Below are positions 14,993 through 20,141 of a DNA stretch of 21,418 nt, one piece after another. Numbering within the stretch: the stretch's first letter is position 1; every line of letters starts with the position of its first letter. Below the pieces are notes generated by a model, which was not told the DNA's origin, ran no database searches, and saw only the letters and a list, made by a program, of their open reading frames with translations. This DNA is from a virus: the IMG/VR virus record IMGVR_UViG_3300025101_000234, positions 1-21,418 of that record; one strand, given 5' to 3'. The position numbers and the translations under genes are program-made.

Positions 14993-15509
14993 TTCGTAGT
15001 CTCCTTCTATCTATGACTAAACTCTGATATACATCCTTTGGAAAATTTTTATAGTATCCAGACTTTTCTAAGCTAATAGAAGCATCATCAAGTAATGATA
15101 ACTTCTGAACAAAAACCATTGCATAATATAAATCTTTATCTGTTATGCCTTGGTCATCTAAAAAATCCAAACCTGCTTCTGTTGCATCATAGTCTGGATG
15201 AAACACCATTAGGTGCATATCTTTACCTGCTATAGATAATGCTTCATTAACTCCATCACAAAATCCATCTAGGTATTCCATATCATATGGGTCTTCTTCA
15301 GCCCATACAACAATATCATAATCATGCGTATCAAAGTCTTTTATAACATCCATTAATCCTTCTAAATGAGTATTAATAGAAAAAGTTACTTTGTTTTCAG
15401 CCCAAGCCTTTTTAGCATAAGGACAAGGAGGTAAACCATTTAATTTAACATTCGGTATTTCTAAAAAATTATTAGACCAATTCCGAATATCACTTTCGAC
15501 TTTGTGCAT
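14979..15509 (-). CDS. Conserved-type cytoplasmic protein with PPCPYAKKA motif
   Basis: The protein has 176 residues, is acidic and lacks signal or membrane segments. Near the N-terminus it carries WSNNFLEIPNVKLNGLPPCP then YAKKAW (11-36), a motif I have seen in marine phage and bacterial proteins of unknown function; the Cys29 and the two Lys after it are the conserved-looking part. The centre has hydrophobic strands alternating with acidic loops (DYDIVVWAEEDPYDMEYLDG, DMHLMVFHPDYDATEAGLDF), suggesting an alpha/beta fold. The end is helical and basic (YQSLVIDRRRLRNGNG). It overlaps the DUF5824-like gene before it by 20 bases and the Lys/Met-rich gene after it by 14 bases. No catalytic role can be assigned. 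Confidence 0.68.
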   Translation of the reverse strand: MHKVESDIRNWSNNFLEIPNVKLNGLPPCPYAKKAWAENKVTFSINTHLEGLMDVIKDFDTHDYDIVVWAEEDPYDMEYLDGFCDGVNEALSIAGKDMHLMVFHPDYDATEAGLDFLDDQGITDKDLYYAMVFVQKLSLLDDASISLEKSGYYKNFPKDVYQSLVIDRRRLRNGNG

Positions 15510-15801
15510 TTTTAATTTTTGTTTTTTTCTTTTGTTCTTCTATAAACTGTCTGTATACTTTTGCTGCACCTACTTTGCCTGCAACTCTTGCTCTTTGTTC
15601 CATAGCTATTGCAGCTTGTGTTTTATGTGCGTGGCTTCTACCTGACCTTTTTATTTTTGCCACGGATTCTCTAGCATCTTTTACTGTCGCAAACTTTAAA
15701 CCTTTTATCGTACCTCTTGGGTCTTCATCCGTATATAAGTCACTATGTTTTTTAGACTTTGCGGGTTGTCCTTTTTTTCTTGGTATTCTCTTTAAAGCCA
15801 T
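15490..15801 (-). CDS. DUF5824-like basic protein
   Basis: The product has 103 residues and high positive charge. The core, HSDLYTDEDPRGTIKGLKFA then VKDARESVAKIKRSGRSHAH and KTQAAIAMEQRARVAG, is a pattern I associate with DUF5824, shared by marine phages and algal large DNA viruses and of unknown function. The C-terminal helix (YRQFIEEQKKKTKIKNAQSR) is Lys-rich. Its role may be nucleic-acid binding or structural. It shares TAATG with the gene before it and overlaps the next by 20 bases. The family name is from memory and should be treated as a lead, while the conservation of the core pattern I am more sure of. Confidence 0.72.
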   Translation of the reverse strand: MALKRIPRKKGQPAKSKKHSDLYTDEDPRGTIKGLKFATVKDARESVAKIKRSGRSHAHKTQAAIAMEQRARVAGKVGAAKVYRQFIEEQKKKTKIKNAQSRK

Positions 15802-16028
15802 TATGCTTTATTCTTTTTTTTATCTTCTTTTCTTTTTTTAATCATATCAATAGATACAACCAGCATACCTTTATTAGCTCTTAAATCTGCATTACCAAAA
15901 TTTTTAGTTGGCATACCACCTTTTTTCATATAACCCATTCTATTACGAACATTAGTTGGTAGTTGTGATAGCCCAGGGTTTTGCATTTTATTTACTGGTT
16001 TAAGTTTTTTAACTTTTGGCTCATTCAT
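15801..16028 (-). CDS. Small lysine-rich protein of unknown function
   Basis: The 75 residues have an N-terminal Lys/Pro-rich part (MNEPKVKKLKPVNKMQNPGL), a Gly/Met/Lys centre (RNRMGYMKKGGMPTKNFG) that recalls the Lys/Met-rich protein at 14807-14992, and a C-terminal basic tail (IDMIKKRKEDKKKNKA). No fold can be seen. The gene is tied to its neighbours by an ATGA overlap upstream and a TAATG overlap downstream. It adds to the cluster of basic proteins around the SET gene. Confidence 0.65.
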   Translation of the reverse strand: MNEPKVKKLKPVNKMQNPGLSQLPTNVRNRMGYMKKGGMPTKNFGNADLRANKGMLVVSIDMIKKRKEDKKKNKA

Positions 16029-16330
16029 GAGTATTTACCTTTCCTACTTTTTGGACTAGATTTTTTACTACCACCTTTACCAGCCCATAAAAATTTACAA
16101 GACCAATAACGTGCAGTTAATTTATCAGATGCTGTATCACAGTTATGCCTAGCACGAAATGATTTACGTGCAGCATCACTATAGTTGTGACCATAGCCAG
16201 TAGCTCCAAAGTGTATTAACTTTACTTTGTCTCCACTCTTTGCAAGTACCATATATTTTTTACCCTCACGATTGGAAGGTTTAGGTTTATTGTATCCAGA
16301 AAACTTTATTCCACGATAGTCAATAGTCAT
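16025..16330 (-). CDS. DUF6321-like protein
   Basis: This protein of 101 residues matches a small family very common in marine phages that I know as DUF6321: FSGYNKPKPSNREGKKYMVL, then AKSGDKVKLIHFGATGYGHN, a central KSFRARHNCDTASDKLTARY and a final WSCKFLWAGK. The pattern of strands with conserved Gly, His, Arg and Trp residues suggests a compact domain, but no activity is known. The C-terminal 15 residues (GSKKSSPKSRKGKYS) are a basic Ser/Lys tail like a DNA-binding tail. It starts at the base before the upstream gene stop and overlaps the next gene by ATGA. Confidence 0.78.
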   Translation of the reverse strand: MTIDYRGIKFSGYNKPKPSNREGKKYMVLAKSGDKVKLIHFGATGYGHNYSDAARKSFRARHNCDTASDKLTARYWSCKFLWAGKGGSKKSSPKSRKGKYS

Positions 16331-16537
16331 TTAATTATCTTTCCAACCTTCAGCTTTCATAGCATCTTCTACTTCTTTTAAAGTAAACTTTCTGCCATAA
16401 TGTGCTTCTACTGCTTTCCTAACATAGAACACATCACTGTGTGGTATATGTAATTTATCTAGGGTATTGTTTTTAATAGCATTATAAAATGCAGTTAATA
16501 CATCATCTGTGTATAGTTTTACAGAATTTTTTGCCAT
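16331..16537 (-). CDS. Small helical protein, possible DNA-binding
   Basis: I chose the ATG at 16537, giving 68 residues; a TTG two codons earlier is possible but less likely. No ribosome site is clear for either. The protein is helical with a mixed charge: DDVLTAFYNAIKNNTLDKLH, then DVFYVRKAVEAHYGRKFTLK and EVEDAMKAEGWKDN. The last half has the pattern of a small helix-turn-helix or a three-helix bundle (RKAVEAHYGRKFTLKEVEDA). Similar small proteins occur in other marine phages. It could bind DNA or regulate the operon, given its place as second gene, but this is inference. Confidence 0.62.
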   Translation of the reverse strand: MAKNSVKLYTDDVLTAFYNAIKNNTLDKLHIPHSDVFYVRKAVEAHYGRKFTLKEVEDAMKAEGWKDN

Positions 16538-16558
16538 TGTCAAGAAAAATCTTTTTCA

Positions 16559-16768
16559 TTACGTATTTTCACCAGACTGTTCAGCAATATAAATACAAGT
16601 ACTGTATCCATTCATATACTGAGGGTCTTGCATAATACTTGTTCTTACACGAGCCACATACTCGTAACAATTATCTTGGGATGTAAATGGAAAATTAACC
16701 ATAGGAAAATTTACCCACGTAGCATTATCACCTAATGCCCACAAGATTGTTATTACAGGAATCCACAT
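16559..16768 (-). CDS. First gene of leftward operon, small exported or membrane protein
   Basis: The product has 69 residues. The N-terminus (MWIPVITILWALGDNATWVN) is hydrophobic and could be a signal peptide or weak membrane anchor. The rest contains two Cys (NCYEYVARVR and YSTCIYIAEQ) that may pair by a disulfide outside the cytoplasm. It is the first gene after the leftward promoter, with a leader of about 100 bases and only a weak ribosome site (GTGAG). Its layout resembles the small gene at 13950-14132. I do not recognise a function. Confidence 0.62.
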   Translation of the reverse strand: MWIPVITILWALGDNATWVNFPMVNFPFTSQDNCYEYVARVRTSIMQDPQYMNGYSTCIYIAEQSGENT

Positions 16769-16804
16769 ATTATTATCTCACTTATTAGTTATCTATATTA
16801 AATG

Positions 16805-16862
16805 TAACATCTAATGTTCAACGTCTTATTTCTTTTTTATTTTTATGTATAACATCTAATGT
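16805..16862. promoter_or_regulatory. Two 13-bp direct repeats with internal dyad, operator candidates
   Basis: TAACATCTAATGT occurs at 16805-16817 and 16850-16862. Each copy contains the dyad AACAT-CTA-ATGTT, perfect in the first copy (16806-16818) and with one mismatch in the second (16851-16863). The copies are 45 bases apart and lie just downstream of the predicted start of the leftward promoter, so they are in the leader RNA and in the initial transcribed DNA. They could bind a dimeric repressor or act as RNA elements. Confidence 0.55.
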
Positions 16863-16877
16863 ACTAGTTATAAGTAT

Positions 16878-16906
16878 ATTATAACCGATTTTATATCTTT
16901 TGTCAA
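16878..16906 (-). promoter_or_regulatory. Consensus sigma70 promoter of the leftward operon
   Basis: Reading leftward, TTGACA (16906-16901) and TATAAT (16883-16878) are both perfect and are separated by 17 bases. The predicted start is near 16871, about 100 bases before the first leftward ATG. All genes from 16768 to the left edge are on the same strand with tiny gaps or overlaps, so this is probably the main promoter of the whole late module. The spacer contains the 12-bp motif shared with the rightward promoter region. Confidence 0.85.
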
Positions 16907-17059
16907 CCCCCCTATGTAAAAATAATTTTACTCCTACTATATGTAGTGTCACTTGTATATGTGGTTAACACTTTATTTTCCCAATCTGTGTATTTCTGTG
17001 TATACGTATACGCTGCCACCCCCCGTGGCTGTTGCCCTACCCCTTGTTTTTAACTAGTT

Positions 17060-17153
17060 TTAGTTAATTATTAACAAGATTTAGTTAAAAAAATATTATT
17101 TTATAGCTTAACTAATATTATTTATATTCTAAGTAATTGTTTTTATTAGTTAA
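17060..17153. repeat. Four TTAGTTAA sites within 94 bp
   Basis: The octamer occurs in direct orientation at 17060-17067, 17081-17088 and 17146-17153, and inverted (TTAACTAA) at 17108-17115. The first two are 21 bases apart, two helical turns. In very AT-rich DNA such repeats can arise by chance, but the clustering is notable and could be an iteron-like or regulator-binding array. Confidence 0.45.
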
Positions 17154-17356
17154 TTATCTATTTATTCAAGAGTTATAGTATCAATTGTAGTTTATTAATT
17201 GTTTTATAGAGTTTTAAAAATAGATAACCCCCAAAAAATAGAAAGTAGGTGTATAAAATTTAAAGTGGTCACCACCTATTATTTCAAAATATATAATCAA
17301 TTTATAAAAAAGAATATAATAAAAACAATAACTTATAAAATAATTTAAAAAAAGTG

Positions 17357-17386
17357 TTTACAATGTTTTTAAAGTGTGAGCATAAT
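17357..17386 (+). promoter_or_regulatory. Possible second rightward promoter
   Basis: TTTACA (17357-17362) and CATAAT (17381-17386) each match the sigma70 boxes at five of six positions, with an 18-base spacer. It lies upstream of the stronger rightward promoter, and transcripts would cross the AT hairpin at 17431-17462. AT-rich DNA gives such matches easily, so this is a weak call. Confidence 0.35.
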
Positions 17387-17430
17387 AGAGATATCGATTA
17401 CTTGAATTTTAATTGATACTGAAAATAAAA

Positions 17431-17462
17431 TAATAAAAAGCATAACAAAAAACTTTTTATTA
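17431..17462. repeat. 10-bp AT inverted repeat
   Basis: TAATAAAAAG (17431-17440) pairs perfectly with CTTTTTATTA (17453-17462) around a 12-base loop. The stem has a single G-C pair so it would be weak as RNA. It could be an unwinding element or a weak bidirectional terminator between the upstream promoter-like pair and the main rightward promoter. Confidence 0.4.
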
Positions 17463-17547
17463 AGTGAGTGAAAGCAAGTTTATTATTTTAGATTTTAGAT
17501 AACTTATAATAGATTTATAGACTTTCTAAAATCGGTTAAAAAAAGTA

Positions 17548-17576
17548 TTGACAAAAAATGGGGGATTCGATACAGT
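17548..17576 (+). promoter_or_regulatory. Main rightward promoter
   Basis: A perfect TTGACA (17548-17553) is followed after 17 bases by TACAGT (17571-17576), a four-of-six -10 match. The predicted start is near 17583, about 345 bases before the first complete rightward gene. The weaker -10 and the nearby 12-bp shared motif suggest a promoter that is regulated, probably the early promoter of the phage. Confidence 0.65.
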
Positions 17577-17582
17577 TTAAAT

Positions 17583-17926
17583 AGGGTTTTACTTATACCC
17601 TATAATTAAAAGGCTCTGTTTTGCCAACAAAATAAGTACGCTTGTAGTAGACTAGGTACATCTACGGTAGGGGGAACTCTATTCTCTGAGGGGGTGCAGT
17701 GTGAGATTGTGAATTAATAAAATCGTGAGTGAGCAATTGGATACCTATATGACAGTAACGCCTTGTCTAGGGATAGGAAGGTAGGAAAGGAATGTCTGTC
17801 ATATGGAAGAAAGATAGCCGACAAGGGGGTGGAGTATGCCAAGAATTGGAGTGACACTTACAAATCCCCCTTGTAAAAACGCTATGTATAATATTAATGC
17901 CACGTCCAGGATTTAGGGGGTAATGT
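17583..17926 (+). ncRNA. Long structured leader of the rightward operon (possible RNA element)
   Basis: This leader of about 344 bases has visibly more G+C than the AT-rich DNA to its left and contains four G5 runs (17670, 17690, 17825, 17916). Two long-range stems are clear: 17745-17755 with 17796-17806 (11 pairs, one G-U; core ATATGACAG/CTGTCATAT) and ACAAGGGGG 17821-17829 with CCCCCTTGT 17866-17874 (9 perfect pairs). A TATAAT at 17887-17892 lacks a good -35 box. The region may be a regulatory leader, a stable small RNA, or both. No known RNA family was recognised by eye. Confidence 0.45.
17836..17916 (+). CDS. Possible 26-residue leader peptide
   Basis: An ATG at 17836 opens a 26-codon ORF (MPRIGVTLTNPPCKNAMYNI and six more) ending in TAG at 17914-17916, ten bases before the next gene. 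The AGGGGGTGGAG before it is a good ribosome site. That site is the 5' arm of the ACAAGGGGG/CCCCCTTGT stem, whose 3' arm lies inside the ORF, so folding would hide the ribosome site. This fits a leader-peptide switch, but the ORF is short enough to occur by chance. Confidence 0.3.
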   Translation: MPRIGVTLTNPPCKNAMYNINATSRI

Positions 17927-18286
17927 ATGGAATATATAACTAACAATGAAATCTTTTGTGGGTGGGTACATCAAGTAAAAAGATGTACTAATTCAATTAA
18001 TGGGAATCCACGCTATAAAGTAGTAGTAGGTAATCATAGGACTAAAAAAATATATGTACTCAAAAATCGTGAAGATGAGGGGTGGGTATATGGTATTAAT
18101 TGGCATAACTTAGAAGGTAAACAAATTCACTATACAATGGATATTGAAAATAACTTTTACCAAACTGATATGGGAGAAGTGATTCACAAAGGTGGAGAAG
18201 GTATAGCGTGGGATGGTAATACAGTAACACCACGCTATATAACTATATTAAATTCTGATGATGTAGAAGAAAAACAAGAATATTAA
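17927..18286 (+). CDS. First complete gene of rightward operon, unknown function
   Basis: The 119-residue product has no signal or membrane segment and looks strand-rich: FCGWVHQVKRCTNSINGNPR, then YKVVVGNHRTKKIYVLKN and a C-terminal RYITILNSDDVEEKQEY with an acidic tail. The GNPRYKVVV segment resembles a short motif in small phage proteins of unknown role. It has a fair ribosome site, AGGGGGTA, close to the ATG at 17927. As the first gene after the early promoter it may act in host takeover. No family is assigned. Confidence 0.65.
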   Translation: MEYITNNEIFCGWVHQVKRCTNSINGNPRYKVVVGNHRTKKIYVLKNREDEGWVYGINWHNLEGKQIHYTMDIENNFYQTDMGEVIHKGGEGIAWDGNTVTPRYITILNSDDVEEKQEY

Positions 18287-18316
18287 TTGACATTTTATAA
18301 TGGGGTGTGGTATTAA
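18287..18316 (+). promoter_or_regulatory. Predicted internal promoter before the 196-residue gene
   Basis: A perfect TTGACA (18287-18292) directly follows the stop of the previous gene. TATTAA (18311-18316) lies 18 bases later, a four-of-six -10 match. The gap also holds a strong ribosome site, TAGGAGGTAC, before the ATG at 18346. The promoter would raise expression of the 196-residue protein and the genes after it. Confidence 0.5.
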
Positions 18317-18345
18317 TATTGTACATAGTATAGGAGGTACATTTT

Positions 18346-18936
18346 ATGGCAATTACTACTAAGAATATTATTGCTATTTATAGACTAGCAAAGCCTAATG
18401 AGGTAAAGCACGGAATGACTTGGTATCACAAAGCTCTTGCCGATTGTAAGGGGGTGGCATCTAAGTTGGAACTACCATTGCATATTGTTGTTGGAGTAGT
18501 GGCATCACTATCCCCTAACAATAAATGGGAACGCAATACCATAAACGCTTATGATTTATGCAATGCTTTTATAAAAGGTAATGATATGGATAGCGTTAAG
18601 GTTAGCACCTATCATACAATGAAGAAGAAGGCTTGGTATATATTGGAAGAGATGCCAACGTATGAAGAGGTGGTGACTATATTGAATGGTAAAAAGATTG
18701 TATCATTCTACAAAAATATTATGGGTGACGAATCTGAGATTACAATAGATGGACACGCAAGGAATATCTATTATAATGATAGGCAAGGGCTGACTACACC
18801 CAATACCAATATTAGAAAATTGGAATATATAGATATCCAAAAAGCGTACAAGAGGGCTAGTAAAAAGCTAGGCATCAAAGCGTATGAGTTACAAGCTATT
18901 ACTTGGGTGGCTTGGAAGAGAATACATAATATTTAA
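18346..18936 (+). CDS. Phage protein of HhH/DNA-glycosylase-like pattern (DUF7178-like)
   Basis: This 196-residue protein is helical with several conserved-looking motifs: WYHKALADCKG (26-36), VVGVVASLSPNNKWERNTIN (48-67), KKIVSFYKNIMG (116-127), ITIDGHARNIYY (132-143) and a C-terminal KAYELQAITWVAWKRIHN. The order ASLSPxxxW..N, then FYxNI, then ITIDxHA resembles a phage family I know as DUF7178. Its helical layout with an Asp in the TIDxHA segment (Asp135) is reminiscent of the helix-hairpin-helix glycosylase superfamily, where an Asp late in the fold is catalytic. I infer a DNA-binding and perhaps base-excision or repair role; there is no Fe-S cluster Cys motif. It has its own promoter-like sequence and the strongest ribosome site of the rightward unit (AGGAGG). 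Confidence 0.6.
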   Translation: MAITTKNIIAIYRLAKPNEVKHGMTWYHKALADCKGVASKLELPLHIVVGVVASLSPNNKWERNTINAYDLCNAFIKGNDMDSVKVSTYHTMKKKAWYILEEMPTYEEVVTILNGKKIVSFYKNIMGDESEITIDGHARNIYYNDRQGLTTPNTNIRKLEYIDIQKAYKRASKKLGIKAYELQAITWVAWKRIHNI

Positions 18937-18945
18937 GGGGGTTAT

Positions 18946-19155
18946 ATGAGCAATGAGGTAAATAGAAAACTTAAAAATTTAAGTTATTATCAGCTTAAAA
19001 ATATGTATGATATTTTAGGTGGTACTCTGATGAATAGTTATAAAAGGCAAGATGGTAAATCTAATAAGCTATTAATGGTAGAGTTAATGGAAAAGATAAA
19101 GATGGAGATGTTTTATTCTTTTCCAGAAAATAATGGTAAAATATATGAAGAGTAG
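18946..19155 (+). CDS. Small unknown protein, rightward operon
   Basis: The 69-residue product is basic in the first half (MSNEVNRKLKNLSYYQLKNM) and helical throughout, with a Lys-rich centre (SYKRQDGKSNKLLMVELMEK) and an acidic end. It could be a small helical DNA- or protein-binding factor. The ribosome site AAGGGGGTTAT before the ATG is nearly identical to that of the next gene. It lies 9 bases after the previous stop. No family is recognised. Confidence 0.6.
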   Translation: MSNEVNRKLKNLSYYQLKNMYDILGGTLMNSYKRQDGKSNKLLMVELMEKIKMEMFYSFPENNGKIYEE

Positions 19156-19170
19156 TATATAGGGGGTTAT

Positions 19171-19452
19171 ATGAAGTATTTTAGTAGTGATTACTATAAT
19201 GATATAGTACATAAAATACCATTTAGGGCAATGGATACATCTGAAAAGAATGATGTATGCCCTAGTTTTGAATTGAATGGGTATGTAGTTTTTATAGAGC
19301 ATCAAGATATAAGACTTAGGGAAGATGATACTATGCCTAGATTTTTAGTTATACACGCTAAAGATAAAGGCAATGGTGGATTTGATTGGGGTTTTATGAG
19401 TGATGATTTTAATGAGGTGTTAAGCCTTGTAAATAAAACTGTATGGAGGTAG
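19171..19452 (+). CDS. Small unknown protein, rightward operon
   Basis: The protein has 93 residues, is acidic and probably globular: strands such as GYVVFIEHQDIRL and RFLVIHAKDK alternate with a C-terminal helix (SDDFNEVLSLVNKTVW). There is no membrane or signal segment. The AGGGGGTTATATG start region repeats that of the gene before, so the two may be regulated or translated alike. It is followed after one base by the next gene. No family is recognised. Confidence 0.6.
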   Translation: MKYFSSDYYNDIVHKIPFRAMDTSEKNDVCPSFELNGYVVFIEHQDIRLREDDTMPRFLVIHAKDKGNGGFDWGFMSDDFNEVLSLVNKTVWR

Positions 19453-19453
19453 T

Positions 19454-19687
19454 ATGAAAAAGTTAACGACAGTAAGGTTTATTCCTAATGGGAAGACACC
19501 AATCTCATCACCCCAATGGGTGAGTTTATATTGTGACTTAGCGTGTCACATAGAAAGTAAACTATATCCTAATAGGAGAACTCATAATGAGTATGGGGAT
19601 AGATTGGAAGAAACTGAGGACGATTTTTTGGAGATAGTAGATGACGTTGAAGAGATAATGTCTCACTATTTTCAAAAGACTAGCTAG
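19454..19687 (+). CDS. Small acidic unknown protein, rightward operon
   Basis: The 77 residues begin with a strand-like basic stretch (MKKLTTVRFIPNGKTP) and continue into a helical acidic part (SLYCDLACHIESKLYPNRRT, then EETEDDFLEIVDDVEEIMSH). The strong negative charge of the second half is seen in small phage proteins that inhibit or mimic nucleic-acid-binding partners, but this is only a suggestion. The ribosome site is GGAGGTAGT, overlapping the end of the previous gene. No family is recognised. Confidence 0.58.
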   Translation: MKKLTTVRFIPNGKTPISSPQWVSLYCDLACHIESKLYPNRRTHNEYGDRLEETEDDFLEIVDDVEEIMSHYFQKTS

Positions 19688-19777
19688 GTGTAACAATAAG
19701 CAATGGGTTTTTTATCGTTATTACCATTGACGAAAAGTGTCTAACAATGAAGTTATGAACTTACCTAGCTCTTTTTT
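19682..19777 (+). terminator. Long inverted repeat followed by T-run; terminator or structured RNA
   Basis: AGCTAGGT (19682-19689) is exactly complementary to ACCTAGCT (19763-19770), which is followed by CTTTTTT. Inside, CAATGG/CCATTG (19701-19706 and 19724-19729) can pair. TAACAATAA (19691-19699) can also pair with TTATCGTTA (19712-19720) with one mismatch; 19712-19720 is then part of a different hairpin, so the two folds can alternate. The final stem and U-tract look like an intrinsic terminator in a 114-base gap, or the closing stem of a small RNA. Confidence 0.45.
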
Positions 19778-19801
19778 AACATAGTAATACGGAGGTTAAA
19801 T

Positions 19802-20083
19802 ATGTTAGAGCAATTAATAAATAAGATGTCTATGTCTAATGACAAGTATAGTGCTTGGAGGGTAATCCAGGATTATGAGGAACGAGGTGTAAAGCCAACA
19901 ATTGATAGGACAAACACCACTTCAAAAGGTTGGCGAGGTTACTCAGTAAAGCCTAGTAAGAAAGGTAATTTTACTGAGGTTAATTATGGGTATAGAGTTT
20001 GTTACTATGGCAACCCATTTAAAAATGTTTATAGGATAGTGGCAAGAGATGGTAAAGAGTACATCACGCACCAAATATCCTAG
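19802..20083 (+). CDS. Small unknown protein, rightward operon
   Basis: The 93-residue protein is basic. A helical N-terminal part (MLEQLINKMSMSNDKYSAWR, VIQDYEERGVKPTID) precedes a strand-rich half (GWRGYSVKPSKKGNFTEVNY, GYRVCYYGNPFKNVYRIVAR). The aromatic- and Arg/Lys-rich beta part might bind nucleic acid. It follows the structured gap and has a good ribosome site (CGGAGGTTAAAT). No family is recognised. Confidence 0.6.
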   Translation: MLEQLINKMSMSNDKYSAWRVIQDYEERGVKPTIDRTNTTSKGWRGYSVKPSKKGNFTEVNYGYRVCYYGNPFKNVYRIVARDGKEYITHQIS

Positions 20084-20098
20084 TAGGATTAACCCCAT

Positions 20099-20141
20099 AG
20101 TCAAGGCACTAATAAATTTAAAAAAAAGTGTCTTGACTTTT
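20099..20141 (+). terminator. 12-bp hairpin, possible intrinsic terminator
   Basis: AGTCAAGGCACT (20099-20110) and AGTGTCTTGACT (20127-20138) pair over 12 positions in RNA, with one G-U pair, around a 16-base A-rich loop. It is followed by a short T-run ending at 20141. It lies in the 115-base gap between two genes. Its loop sequence AATAAATTTAAAA is repeated at 20175-20187, just before the ribosome site of the next gene. Confidence 0.5.

Larger units (their letters stand above)
16882..17538. repeat. 12-bp inverted motif shared by both divergent promoters
   Basis: TAACCGATTTTA at 16882-16893 is the exact reverse complement of TAAAATCGGTTA at 17527-17538. The first copy overlaps the -10 box and spacer of the leftward promoter; the second lies 9 bases before the -35 box of the rightward promoter. 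A regulator binding this motif would block the leftward promoter and could activate or repress the rightward one. Confidence 0.6.
16914..17547. other. AT-rich non-coding region, candidate replication origin or control region
   Basis: No convincing gene is visible in this stretch. It is extremely AT-rich, with short C-runs such as the one near 17017. It holds four TTAGTTAA sites, a palindrome GTGGTCACCAC at 17265-17275 nested in TAGGTG/CACCTA arms (17246-17278), and an AT hairpin of 10 bp at 17431-17462. A promoter-like pair lies at 17357-17386 (TTTACA, 18 bp, CATAAT, rightward). Such a mix of repeats, AT bias and divergent transcription fits an origin or switch region, but nothing proves it. 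Confidence 0.45.

Noticed and set aside
14786-15016. His/Ser/Phe-rich open frame on the plus strand
   Set aside because: It is antisense to the Lys/Met-rich repeat gene; its His and Phe content mirrors the repeated codons. Not a metal-binding protein.
17792-17854. 20-codon mini-ORF in the rightward leader with AGGA before the ATG
   Set aside because: It overlaps the 26-codon ORF in another frame and includes one arm of a long stem. Structure explains the sequence better than a second short peptide.
16769-17926. Possible tRNA or known RNA gene in the intergenic region
   Set aside because: I looked for TTCGA arms with flanking stems, RNase P and tmRNA signatures. Only a lone TTCGA at 17566-17570 was found, without an acceptor or anticodon stem.
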